From Pseudogymnoascus destructans (Eukaryota; Ascomycota; Leotiomycetes; Thelebolales; Thelebolaceae): 64,000 bases of DNA. The stretch is taken from NCBI RefSeq assembly GCF_001641265.1, contig NW_020167529.1, positions 583,001-647,000 on the forward strand. Reading direction: 5' to 3'. Both the position numbers and the translations under genes were made by a program. Shown in pieces: positions 42,622 through 53,296 of this stretch (positions are counted from its first letter, which is position 1; every line of letters begins with the position of its first letter). The notes under the pieces are model-generated. The model saw only the letters and a list, made by a program, of their open reading frames with translations, did not search any database and was not told the origin of the DNA.

Positions 42622-45080
42622 ATGGAGTCCCATGGGCGTTCTGGTATAGGTAGATGCTGCAAGAGGCCATAGGGCTTTTGCCGTGTAGGCTTGTTCAAGT
42701 TGCAAGTAGTGCAAGAAGATATATAGTCTTGAAGAGTAGTCCTTAGACTAGGCCAGTAGAACTTTCTTGTTAGAAGTTCATAAGTTTTTGCAAAGCCAAA
42801 GTGCCCTGCAGCTGGAGCATCATGAAACTGCTGTAGGAGGTGTAGCTGTAATCGTTTATCCCTTGGGACATAGATATAGCTCTTGAATAAGAGAAGTCCT
42901 TGCTGATTTTTTGAGAGATTTTGTAGTCCAACTTTCTCAAGAGAGGAGCCTTTCTTCTGGAGGTATTCCAAAGTTCTTTTGGCAAAGGGATCGTGGTTGT
43001 AAGCATCTTTGAATGCTTTAAGAAGTGTTGCTGAGGGTGTATAGTCTTTAAAGGTCTCTGGTTTCTGAGAAGAGGTAATGGGGGCAACTTGGTCTTGAGG
43101 GGATAAGTTTCCCTCTAAGTCCTCTGTAATGCGAGGGTTGCTTAAAGATGCTGCTATAAGCTTTGTAGAGTCTAACAGGGCCTTTGTATTGCTTATTTTA
43201 GCAGAATCTTGGTAGTCATGTCTTCTTGAGAGGAGATCTGCTCTTTGATTCTTGGCCCCTGAGACATGTTTTATAACAAAGTCAAAACCTCCTAGTTGTT
43301 CAGACCACCTTGCTTGTCGTCGATTGAGCTGTTTAGTGGTTGTAAAGGTCAAGAGATTTGAATGGTCACTGTAAATAGTGATAGGATAGTTTGCCTCTTC
43401 AAGGTAGCATCTCCAATGCTTTAGAGAACATACTATGGCAAGCAGTTCCTTGTCTGTAATGGGATAGTTTTGTTCGGCTGCTGATAGCTTTCTTGAGTAA
43501 AATGCCACAGGCTGTAGCTCTTCTTGTTTGTCTTTTGGAGCTTGGTATAAGATTCCAGAAATGGCAAAATCTGAGGCATCTGTCTCAAGAGTGGCAGGTT
43601 TCAAGGGGTTAAAGTGTAGTAACATTTTCCCTTCTTTGAATTCTCCTTTAAGAGCATCGAAAGCATCTTGCTGTGTCTTATCCCAGTGATACAAAGTGTC
43701 CTTGTGAAGTAATTGAGTAAGGGGTAAAGCCAAGGATGTATATCTTGGTATAAACCTCCTGTAATAGTTGGCAAACCCAAGGAAAGACTGAACCTCTTTA
43801 ATGCTGGAAGGAATAGGCCACGTTTGTACTGCTTTTGTCTTTTCAGGATCCATCTGAATGCCTTCTGTTGAAATTCTATGTCCCAAGAAATCAACTTGAG
43901 ACATATGGAAAAGACATTTCTCAAGTTTGCAAAAGAGTTGTGCTTGAGATAGCTTCTCTAAGACTTGTCTAACATGTAGAACATGCTCTTGAGTGTCTAA
44001 AGAGTATATAAGAATGTCGTCTAAGTAGACAACAACAAAGATATCCAAGTAAGGTCTTAGAATATCATTCATGAGAGCTTGGAAAGAAGCAGGTGCATTG
44101 GCAAGCCCAAAAGGCATTACCTGGTATTCAAAATGACCATAGCGTGTTCTGAATGCTGTCTTCCACTCATCACCTTCTTTGATGCGTATCAGGTTATAAG
44201 CTCCCCTGAGATCTAACTTGGTAAAGATCCTTGCTGAAGAGAGCCTATCCATGAGCTCAGGGATAAGGGGTAAAGCATATCTGTTTTTAACAGTGACTGC
44301 ATTAAGGCCCCTATAATCAACACAGAGATGCAAGGAGCCATCTTTCTTCTTGACAAAGAGAATGGGAGCTCCTGCTGGTGAGGAAGAAGGTCTGATAAAG
44401 CCAGAACTAAGGTTCTCATCTAGGTATTCTCTGAGAGTTTTCAGCTCTAATTCAGATAGAGAGTAGATAGGTCCATTGGGAGGCATTGAGCCTTCTGCGA
44501 GTGGTATCTCATGGTCATAAGGCTGGTGCTTTGGCAGAATTGATGCCTTTGCCTTGTCAAAAAGATGTTGGTAGTCTTGGTATGCTAAAGGCAAAATGAC
44601 CTCCTGAGATGATTTCTCCAAATCTGAAGTAGCTGCTATCTCCAGGACAGGTTGGAAAGGTTTAACCCATATCAGAGGTGATATATCGTCCATAGTTTGG
44701 TCAAAATCCTTGATCTGGGACAAGTTTGAGTCTTGGACCTGAATAGGGGTAACTGAGGCTTGAAGGGCTTTTTCAGTATTGAGCTCAGGATTTGAGCTAA
44801 ACTGAAGCGATAAATGCTTCCAATTGATAGTTGGATCATGCCTTTGAAGCCATGGAAGACCTAGGATGACTGGGTACTTCATTGATATAACATCTAAAGA
44901 GATGGTGTCTGAAAATGTTGATTTTCCTAGGGGAATCTCAAGTTTGAGTACTGGGGTGTTGCAGGTAATGGAACCTGAACTGATAGGAGTTCCATCAATG
45001 ACTCGGAGCAACTCTGGAGTGCGTTTGGGAATTGTAGGTAACTGGTGTGTCAAGATGAGGTCTTGAGATATAAAGTTGCC

Positions 45081-45131
45081 TGGACAAGGCGGTGCTGGTG
45101 GTGGGGGGAGGGGAGGATGGGTGCACTTGAG
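45081..45131 (+). repeat. 51-bp exact duplicate of a host coding segment at the retroelement break
   Basis: These 51 bp are identical to 45779-45829 in the neighbouring gene, where they encode its Gly-rich segment and the WVHLS that follows. Here they abut the truncated protease at 45080 and lie in the same direction as the gene, 698 bp upstream of the original. Flanking bases differ on both sides. Confidence 0.93.
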
Positions 45132-45311
45132 GCAATCGGCCATTTCTTAAAACATCTTTAAGCTAGGGCTGAAATCCTTGAATCTATAGCTAAGAACGTA
45201 GGAGCAATCACGTGAAATACCCCTGTCAAAGCTTAATTGGTGTTTGCTCCGTTTGCACTGATAGTCCCGAGGATATGATGCCAGGAAGCTCAAGAACACA
45301 AATCAAACAAA

Positions 45312-46098
45312 ATGTTCGCTTCACCATTGAAAGTAGCAGCTCGAAGCTGTGCATTGAAGGCATTCAGGCGAATGATTGGAACATTGCCCAACAACTCCCA
45401 CATAGTATGCTTCCCCGGCCGTGGATAAAATGCCCAAACTAAACCATACCAGTATACCTTCCCCAAGAACTCCACATCCCACTACCTCACGCTTCTCCCC
45501 TCGGACCCGCCGACTCCTGAGTTAGCGATTGGCACAACTGCTGCTATCCCTCCAACGCCCGACTCCTTCACCGAAAACCCACGCTTCCAGACCATTCTCC
45601 AAGAGGTACTGAAAGAGCATGCGCACAAAGATGAAGGCGTGCTCTCTCAGGCCCAAGCCTTCGCCGTAAACGCCACCTCTCAATTCAACAGCGGAGGCAC
45701 TATATTCCGAGGCCAATCTAGACACAGAAGTGGTGATGCAACACACGGAGCCAGAGGGGATGGCGCGGGGGGGGCAAGTGGACAAGGCGGTGCTGGTGGT
45801 GGGGGGAGGGGAGGATGGGTGCACTTGAGCGACTCGAGGAATCCGCCGGATTACGGACGCATTGCATGGCCTGAGGACATATTTGGCAGTCTAGAGGTGG
45901 ATGGGCAGGGGGACATGCTGGATGGGGGAAATTACCAGCCGAGCGGGACATATCGCGTTGTGACGAGGGAGGGGATGTGAGTTCGATCCTGTCTGTCCTG
46001 GGGGGCTTGCTAACATTTGTAGATTGGGACTGAGCGACTTTCTCAGAGAGAAGGTCGTACAGAGACTGAGGAAGGAAGAAGAGAAACTTCGCAGATGA
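45312..46098 (+). CDS. Conserved-looking protein of unknown function with Gly-rich segment, 230 aa
   Basis: I do not recognise a named family. The model uses three exons: 45312-45404, 45453-45976 and 46023-46098. The second intron (45 bp, GTGAGT...TTTGTAG) restores REGILGLSDFLREKVVQRLR. The first (48 bp, GTATGC donor, ACTAAAC branch, ACCAG acceptor) removes a TAA that would otherwise stop translation after 38 codons. If it is not spliced the gene is broken. The N-terminus MFASPLKVAARSCALKAFRRM has the look of a mitochondrial presequence. The middle has a Gly-rich run, followed by GRIAWPEDIFGSLEVDG and a helical Arg/Lys/Glu tail. A 51-bp piece of the Gly-rich segment is duplicated upstream at 45081. 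Confidence 0.68.
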
Positions 46099-46573
46099 TG
46101 CTGAGTACCACTCGGTGAGGAGCAATTTCTTGTACAATATTGTATAATCCGGACACTATATGGAGTTATGTGACATATAATCCACGTGTCTGAAGCGCGT
46201 GGTGTGTAGGGAATGGTGGCGCGCCGGTCTCGGAGTCCATTCGGCGGAACAATGCCGAGCTGCCTAAAAAAATTAAGATATCAACTCAACGATAGAATAG
46301 CCCGAAGAATCTCTCCTTGTGCAATTGTCAATATCGATAGAGACCCTCATTATAAAATCCCAAGTAAACCGTAACTTTTCGTGTTGGATGACGTCTGTGT
46401 TTACCATACCCTTGTACAACTTCGCTTCGCTCGGAGGCGCTAGTGAATCGTTGGTGGGGTGCTGTCACCACTGTTGTAACTGTCAACCTCACCTCGAGCC
46501 CTCACCGAGGCCCCAACACGAACATACCACGATTCCCGTTCCTGTAGATCACAGCGTGTGACAAACTGCAGCG
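46099..46573. other. SNF1 promoter region
   Basis: No gene is seen. GTCACCACTGTTGTAACTGTCA and a CA-rich leader precede the SNF1 start codon. Confidence 0.45.
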
Positions 46574-49064
46574 ATGCAGCCCTCCCAAGGCTACGATGAC
46601 GAGGAGCTCTCCATCTCGCTCGCTCCTTCGAACAACCGCCGTACACAGAACAAGCCGCCTGATGCCAGCTCCGGACGCTCTAACCGGCCGCGGGAGGAGG
46701 TTCGACGCCCGACTGTCCCTGCACGCAAAGCTGAGCAGCGCATAGGTGCATATGATATCAAGGGGACGCTGGGCGAGGGCTCTTTCGGCAAGGTCAAGCT
46801 TGCCGTGCACCGTGTTACTCAGCAGCAGGTGGCGCTTAAGATCATTGCCAGGAAGAAACTGATTAGTCGCGATATGGCGGGGCGAGTGGAACGCGAGATT
46901 GAGTATCTACAGCTACTGAGGCACCCCCACATCATCAAACTGTAAGATTCACTATCCTGGTTGTTGCTGGTTACTGACACACCCCGCTAGGTACACCGTC
47001 ATCAAGACACAAACCGAAATTATCATGGTCCTCGAGTTCGCCGGCGGCGAACTATTCAATTACATTGTTCAACATGGAAAGATGACGGAGACCAAGGCCA
47101 GACGTTTCTTCCAGCAGATTATCTGCGCTGTCGAATATTGCCACAGACACAAGATTGTCCATCGGGATCTCAAGCCCGAGAACTTGCTGCTGGACAACGA
47201 TCTCAATGTCAAGATTGCAGATTTCGGTCTCAGCAACATCATGACGGATGGTAATTTCTTGAAAACTAGCTGTGGAAGTCCTAACTACGCAGCCCCGGAA
47301 GTAATTAACGGCAAACTCTATGCTGGACCAGAAGTAGATGTGTGGAGTTGTGGTGTTATTCTTTATGTTCTCCTTGTTGGACGATTGCCGTTTGACGATG
47401 ATAACATTCCGGCTTTATTCGCAAAAATTGCGAAGGGTCACTATGTTGTCCCAAATTATATGACCCCAGGCGCAGCCTCACTTATCAAAAAGATGTTGGC
47501 AGTGAATCCGGTACACCGAGTGACAATCGAAGAGATCCGCCAAGACCCCTGGTTCTTGTTAGATCTGCCAGCATACCTGATGCCTCCAGTAGAGGAATTC
47601 ATGGATACTGGCGTGGATTCCGGAAAGGCCATAAACCCCCAGGGTATCGCCCCAGGAGCTAGCCGCGCAGTGCAAGAGAAACTCCACGACGCGGTGACAG
47701 AGAAACTCGGAAAGAAGATGGGTTACGGAAAGCAGGATGTTCAGGAGGCACTTGAAGCTGATGAACCGTCGGCGATCAAGGATGCGTATTTGATTGTGCG
47801 AGAAAACACAATTGCACAAGCAAATCGTGGGCCTCTCCCATCTGAACCTCATTCCCCTAATTCCATTCTTCCCGCTAACTATTATGTCTTATCAGCAAAT
47901 ATAAACGCCCTCCTAGGCTCCTCTCCACCGGCATGGGATGAACCTCTATCTTCACTGCGTGACAAGTCCATTGCGACTGTGTCGCAGAACGTTGTTGGCT
48001 CGGGAGACGTGGATGAAATGTCCCTGCCTGCCGGTCTGGGTGGCCTTACAATTCAACCCTCAGCTGAGCAGGCATCTTCGAGGTCTGGCTCCATAAATAC
48101 TGTTCTGAGTGGCGATAGACCTGCTAGGCCTTTCATTAGCAAGATCGGAATCCTGCCAAGTAGCTTGCCAGCATACCATCGTGCGTATATGGAGGCACGT
48201 AAGACCGGTAAGGATGTACCTTCATCATCGCCAAAGGTGGATGTCGATCACGTCGAAACAAACCGCGCCAAATCGAGTGAAGAGCAGGCCGAGACAGCTA
48301 GACGCCTTAATCCGCATTCTCGCCATCAGCTGAAGCTCGATGAAGGAAACAACAAGCCTGCTGCAATGACACCAGTCCCTCAGAAGAAATCGAAGCCGAC
48401 AAAGTGGCAATTCGGTATTAGATCTCGTAACCAGCCCCTGGAGGCCATTGGCTGTATTTACAGGGCGCTGAAGAAGCTTGGTGCAGAATGGGTCGTAGAT
48501 GAGAATTATCGCCAAGTCACCCAGAAGAAGAACGACAACGAGAGGTACGTAGTCCTACATGGTGCTCGAGCAAGGACTGACCACTACAGACAACGAAAAC
48601 GCAGCTTCGGCTCCAACGATAGCGACTCTGATGATGGCGGCTCTCTACACCGCTTCAACTCCCAAGACAACCTGGCGAAGGACTTCCCGCCTGGCGCACA
48701 GTACAAACTCCCCGCGGACCCATGGGTGCTTCGTGTCCGCTGGCGCAAAGGAGGCATGTATGCTCCCGGCACGGTCCCGCCTGGGTCGACCCATTCCTCC
48801 CAAATTGATCTACGCCGCCAGTCTCTCGCATCTATGAGTAGTGTTTCGGGCTCCGGACCATTGAACGATCCGGAGGAAGGTGTTATCATGCACCTCGATA
48901 TCCAACTGTACGAGATGGAGCAAGGTGTCTATCTGGTTGATTTCAAGTGTGCTGGTTATGAGACCGCGGCGGGCGTTATGCTCGAGGAGAAGGACGTCAC
49001 GTCGCCGTTTCCGTTCCTAGACCTATCGTCGACGCTGATTATCGCTCTTGCAGAAGCGGATTAA
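46574..49064 (+). CDS. SNF1: Snf1/AMPK catalytic subunit, 775 aa
   Basis: This is the Ser/Thr kinase that relieves glucose repression and senses energy stress, as the alpha subunit of a trimer with beta and gamma partners. Four exons: 46574-46941, 46991-47826, 47896-48544, 48590-49064. The last two introns (69 and 45 bp) are in frame, chosen for GTGGGC/GTACGT donors with GCTAAC/CTGAC branches and CAG acceptors. Visible: GEGSFGKVK loop, K89 in VALKII, HRD at 180-182, DFG at D200, activation-loop T215 in LKTSCGSPNYAAPE and a UBA-like segment after the kinase. The C-terminal beta-binding domain (KWQFGIRSRNQPLE ... YLVDFKCAGYE) is complete. The N-terminus lacks the poly-His of yeast Snf1. Confidence 0.95.
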
Positions 49065-49368
49065 GGACCTGGCGTCTACACTGATCATTACTCTTGCGAA
49101 GGCGGATTGAAGGGGTGCATGCATATGTATGGTACAGGAGCTGGGTTTGGCGTTCGGCGATGGTGGGGTTCTATGGTGGAAAATATGCGTGATTATCATG
49201 GTTGGCGCCGGATTGCAGGTTACAATACCCTGGCGATCGTAGAAGACGATCACCACATTCAACTATTGTTTGATTGCTTTATGATTGCATGATTACCTAT
49301 AGTCAACCAAAGATTTGATTTATTATGAATACATGAGTAGTGTACAAGGGTATATATTAGTCGTTTTG
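49065..49368. other. Short convergent intergenic region
   Basis: These are the 3' flanks of SNF1 (+) and the NDUFA12-type gene (-). GCGGATTAAGG followed by a near-repeat of the last SNF1 codons (CTGATTATCGCTCTTGCAGAAGC / CTGATCATTACTCTTGCGAAGGC) shows a small tandem duplication of the gene end at about 49074-49109. Confidence 0.55.
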
Positions 49369-50184
49369 TCACCTCCGCGTTGCCTGCCCAGGGCTCCAAG
49401 CCTGTGGCTGCCAATCCTCGCTCGGGCCGCCACGCGCATTCTTCCATGGATCTCCTTTCGGCGGCGGGGGGGTTGCTGGCTCCCTTCTCGCCGCTTTCTC
49501 CGGGTCGGACACTCGCGGGTTTGTATATACCTTCGGCGCCGGCCCTCCACTAACCTTCATCCGCTCAGATTCTCGGTCCAGAATCTCTTGTCCACTCGCA
49601 ACTGTACTCGTAGTCGTCCCTCCTTGTTTCCCTCCCGCAGCAGCGTCACCCCCCATCGTAGGCCCTCCCGCATCCACACCCACCCCAGCAGTCCCCCTCC
49701 TCGTCGCGGCCTGACCCGCAGCAGTCGCATTGCCCATTCCTAGCCCCGGCCCCATCTGCTTCATGTTCGGCCCACCCACCAGCCTACCCTTAGCCTCCCA
49801 TCTCTCATCTGCCTGCGCAGCCAGAACTTTAACCCTCCTCCGCCTAAGAACATCTAGCTCCTGCTCCGCGATCGTTGGCGCAGCTTGGCGCGTATGCCGC
49901 AACCACTGGTGCCACGCGGGCGTGATGTGTGACGAGACGTCTGAGTACTGTACGTGGGGTGGGTAGTCGACGATTCGGCGCATGCGACCTGGGGAGAGCG
50001 TATCGCGGAACTCCCAGTATGTGTTTCCCTGGAGGTCAAGACCTGGGGGGATAGTTAGCTTTGAGTTGGAGCTGGGGAAGAGGGTGGTGGGGGACTGACC
50101 AACGAGGAAACGCCTGCGCCAGGGGAGGCGCATCGATTTCCATTTTAGCCAGGCTTTACGGAAGGAGCTTGTTGGGGCGGACAT
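49369..50184 (-). CDS. NDUFA12/NDUFAF2-family complex I protein, 252 aa
   Basis: The B17.2 family comprises a small complex I subunit (NDUFA12) and its paralogue, the assembly factor NDUFAF2. Exon 1 (50100-50184) and exon 2 (49369-50042) join over a 57-bp intron (GTCAGT...CCCAG), giving RRRFLVGLDLQGNTYWEFRD. The family core follows: GRMRRIVDYPPHVQYSDV, then PAWHQWLRHTRQAAPT. After about residue 110 a long Gly/Pro/Ala-rich tail is added, which fits the assembly-factor type better than the compact subunit. I start at MSAPTSSFRKAW because it begins the conserved basic N-terminus. The complex I 24-kDa subunit is elsewhere in the window, not adjacent. Confidence 0.85.
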   Translation of the reverse strand: MSAPTSSFRKAWLKWKSMRLPWRRRFLVGQSPTTLFPSSNSKLTIPPGLDLQGNTYWEFRDTLSPGRMRRIVDYPPHVQYSDVSSHITPAWHQWLRHTRQAAPTIAEQELDVLRRRRVKVLAAQADERWEAKGRLVGGPNMKQMGPGLGMGNATAAGQAATRRGTAGVGVDAGGPTMGGDAAAGGKQGGTTTSTVASGQEILDRESERMKVSGGPAPKVYTNPRVSDPEKAARREPATPPPPKGDPWKNARGGPSEDWQPQAWSPGQATRR

Positions 50185-50581
50185 GGTTGGTTTGTTGACC
50201 GGGATTGCGTTGCTGGGGATTTTATTTTGAAGGGCGAGATAATCAGGGCGTTCAGCCACAGCGGGCGGGCAGTGTGGCGCAGGCCTACAGACGTCACATT
50301 CCACGCACGCTGTTTGTTGCTGGCCTTGTTCTTGTTGACGGCTAATGTAAATAAGAGATGCGCCGGGAGCTGTAGTTTCTTTGTCAATATTATTCACCTG
50401 CGGTACTTCACAGGCACGACTGTCATTTCGGAAACTAGTAACGGCCCTCGATCTGCTACTCGAGAACCATTGTAAGCGCATAGAAGCGAAAGTCAGGCAT
50501 AACACGACGGATTTGGGTTGATTTGAAAGCGAACAACACAACACATACCAAAGCACATATCGTCAACCTTCATAAGAAGCC
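50185..50581. promoter_or_regulatory. Divergent promoter region
   Basis: These 397 bp separate the start codons of the NDUFA12-type gene (-) and the calponin-domain gene (+). No further gene is seen. Confidence 0.6.
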
Positions 50582-52782
50582 ATGGCGTCGGTGTCATCGC
50601 TAGATAAGGACTTGCGCAAAATGCGGTTGGACAAATATACTCCGCAGGCAGCGAATGAAGTGCGGGGCTGGATAGAAGGCATCCTTGGTGAGCGACTCGC
50701 CGGAGGCGACCTGCTCGATGCACTCAAAGATGGCGTCGCGCTATGCAAGTACGTATCTCTAACTCTTCCTATACTTCTTCATTGTCGTTAACCAATGGTT
50801 ATAGGCTCGTCAACCTCGCTGTCCCCTCGCCCGGCGTCAAATTCAAGACCTCCGCCATGCCATTCGTCCAGATGGAGAACATCTCGCTCTTCCTCCGAGC
50901 CTGCCAATTGCCGCCTTTAAATCTGCAACCGCATGACGTCTTCCTCACTGTCGATTTATACGAGCAGAAAGATCCCACGCAGGTCCTACAATGCATTGGC
51001 GCATTCAGCAGGGTTGCGAACCAGGTGCAGCCATCGAGGTTCCCCACTGCTATTGGGCCAAAGTCGAGATCGGGAGTCATGAGCCCCCAAGGCACCGGAA
51101 CCCCGACAGTTGGAGGAGGGGGCTTTGGGAGTAGGGCGCGAGGCGCTAGTACCACGAGCAATACGTCGTCAGCTTACAACCAAACCGGGCGTAGTGGCGC
51201 CATGACACCAACACGAACAGGCGAGACGAACACGGGGCGGCGGAGTCCAACGAAGGCTGTTAATTTGTCCACTTCACCAGGTGGTGGCACTAGCAGTTGG
51301 AGCAAGAAGACAGACGAAGGTGTTACGGCGCCTGCTTGGAATATTGCACAATATGGATATATGGGCGGCGCGAGCCAGGGAAATATGGGCATTGCATTTG
51401 GAGGTCGGAGGCAAATTACAAGTGCTGGGCCACACGTACCGAATATGGCAGAGAAAGTGAGGAAGAGGAAAGAGCAGGAGGCTGAGGAGGAGCGGTTGAG
51501 GGTGCAGGCGGAGGAAGCGGAGCATCATAGGCGAATTGAGCGCGAAGCTGAGGAGGAGCGTGCCAGGATTGAAGAAGAAGAACGATGGGCGGCAGAAGAG
51601 AGGAAGCTGAAGGAACAGGCAGCTGAAGAGAAGAAGAGGTGGGAGGAGGACGAGAGGCGCTGGAAGCAGGAAGAGGAGAGACGTCAGCAAGAAGAACGGG
51701 AGGCCGAGGAGCGCCTAGAGAAAGAAACTCGACGATCACGGGCGACTTCCGACGCGCGCTTGCAAGGTCAGTTTCTAAGTCAATATCAGGCAGAACGTGG
51801 CCTCGCTCGTAGAGATCGGAGCAAAAGCCCAGGACCGTCGGGTAGAGTTCAAGAACTTGAGCGTGAGCTCGAACTTGCACGAGATCGTGAGCGACGGTAT
51901 GAACGCGAGCGCGAGGAGAGAGTTAAATCGCGCGATCGCGACGCTACCGAAGCTCACGACCTTTCGTCTCGCCTGAAGCAGAGAGGCCCGTCTAGGACGC
52001 GTAACCGATCTCAAAGCCGACCACGAGCCCCGTCCCATAAGAATAGCGAAGATTCATGGGTTGCTGATGAGCGTGATTACCTCCGCAAAGAATGGTCAAA
52101 GCAAAACCACGACGATACTCCGCCGCCGAAACCCTCGCGCAGCAACCAGTTTGCTGACGAGGCACCACCGCCACAGCCTCCACGGGGGTTTCAGCATACA
52201 GAGGAGGCTGCCCCCTCAAAGCCACCACGTCCGCTACCTGAGCCAGTAGCGCCTATTCGAGTTTTGAAAAACAATACTGGCCCGTCTTCGCGCCCGCTGC
52301 CTGACCCTTCAGTCTATCAATCCCCACCTTCAGCAGCAGCGGCACCTCAGAGCCGCACAGACCGATACCTTTCCTCCAACCCCGCCCCACAAGCCGCGCA
52401 GCCACAAACAACCTACGCATCTGAGCTAGGTGCCTTTGACTCCACTGCGGAGCGTGATGCCGAAGACCGCCGGCGAGCAGCATCCCAGACGAAGACCAAA
52501 GCAGGTGGCTGGGCCTCGAAGTCGCTGCTAGAGAGGGAGATGGAGATGGAGAGAGAGCGACAGAAGGAATGGGAGGAGGGGCAGAAGGCAACTGCGCAGG
52601 CGGCGAAGATGGGAGGACAGACGGATGGAGTAGATGGAATTGGAGGAGGGATTGGAGGCCGATGGGATGTGAATCAGTGGACTGGGTATACAGGTGGAGA
52701 TGGTCAGAATAGGGGTAATCAGGGGATTGGGGCCGGGAGGAGGCAAATTGTGGGGCCCAGGCCACCGCCCCCAGGACGTTGA
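50582..52782 (+). CDS. Calponin-homology (transgelin-like) actin-binding protein with coiled coil, 714 aa
   Basis: A single CH domain at about residues 15-135 (YTPQAANEVRGWIEGILGE, LLDALKDGVALCKLVNLAVPSPGVKFK, PFVQMENISLFLRAC) matches fungal transgelins such as yeast Scp1 and fission-yeast Stg1, which bundle actin. Exon 1 (50582-50748) joins exon 2 (50805-52782) over a 56-bp intron inside the CH domain. After a Gly/Ser/Thr linker with SPTK-type sites there is a long Glu/Arg/Lys coiled coil at about 230-370, then an RS-rich region and Pro-rich motifs (PPKPSRS, PPQPPRG, SKPPRP) that look like SH3 ligands. Scp1 is only about 200 aa, so the large tail is an elaboration and may tie actin to endocytic or tip proteins. 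Confidence 0.88.
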
Positions 52783-53296
52783 ATAGGAAAAAGTAGAGTG
52801 TAGAGTTTGGCAGGAGTAAATAGAGTTTCTCTAGTTGTTGGGCATTTGGGACAATACTGGCTCTTGGAACTACGTTCCTAGAAGTACGCTACACAGTGTA
52901 GTCTATATACCGCTAGGCGGTATATATACTACTGTATGTCCAAATTTGTGCTCAACACTATTAACCGATGTGAGAATAGCATCACGTGTTAGCTTCGCCG
53001 ATTAACCGCCGATCACGAATAAGTACACAGTGTGACTGACAAGACACTTCCTTCTCCACGACATAAGGCGAAACAAACCCCCAAATTGCCCTTGACAAAC
53101 AATCTTTGATTGGGTGGGGGTATTGACTGAGCTTATTGCATTTAATTCCATTAATAACCCTGAAAAGGCGGCATTGTATAATCGCAAGTCGTGAATATGG
53201 CATAGATCAAAGTGTATACTCTATCCGTGCAACTGCAAGAGCTTCGAGAAGAACAGCTGTTGGCTTCTACTCACATATATATTGTCATACTTAGTT
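52783..53296. other. Intergenic region with palindromes
   Basis: It contains the 23-bp palindrome at 52904-52926, a TACACAGTGTA palindrome at 52890-52900 and a CACGTG site near 52983. No gene is seen. Confidence 0.5.
52904..52926. repeat. Perfect inverted repeat with 10-bp arms
   Basis: TATATACCGC-TAG-GCGGTATATA could form a hairpin in the 3' flank of the calponin-domain gene. It may be a factor site or an mRNA 3' structure. Confidence 0.7.

Larger units (their letters stand above)
40370..45080 (-). mobile_element. Ty3/gypsy chromovirus-type LTR retrotransposon, 5'-truncated
   Basis: On the minus strand the pol region, a polypurine tract (AAGAGGGGGATCA) and one LTR (40370-40768) are present. 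The other LTR, gag and the start of protease are missing. Retroelement sequence ends at about 45080, just inside the protease, and continues into a 51-bp copy of host-gene sequence. Within integrase it carries a solo LTR of family B, which carries one of family A. Apart from these insertions pol is open, in contrast to the decayed DNA transposons around it. Confidence 0.9.
40780..45080 (-). pseudogene. Ty3/gypsy pol (protease-RT-RNase H-integrase-chromodomain), truncated and interrupted
   Basis: The reading order is as follows: end of a retropepsin (NFISQDLIL onward; the active-site DSG lies beyond the truncation); reverse transcriptase with VVYLDDILIYS; RNase H starting LETDASDFAISG; the integrase zinc-binding HHCC region around HDAPAAGHFG and SSCTTC; and the integrase core with DFIVKLP, SDRGAVF and HPQTDGQTERVNSVLE. 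Then comes a chromodomain (EYEVESILDK, YFLVKWKGYP, NTWEP), which in this clade directs integration to heterochromatin. The open frame runs on to 45143 through the copied host segment. Solo LTR B splits integrase between WDS and ISIDF; its removal restores the frame exactly. Lacking gag, one LTR and the protease active site, it cannot move by itself. Confidence 0.92.

Noticed and set aside
51274..51880. Leu/Pro/Ser-rich antisense frames opposite the coiled coil of the calponin-domain gene
   Set aside because: Direct complement of Glu/Arg/Lys codons in the coiled coil.
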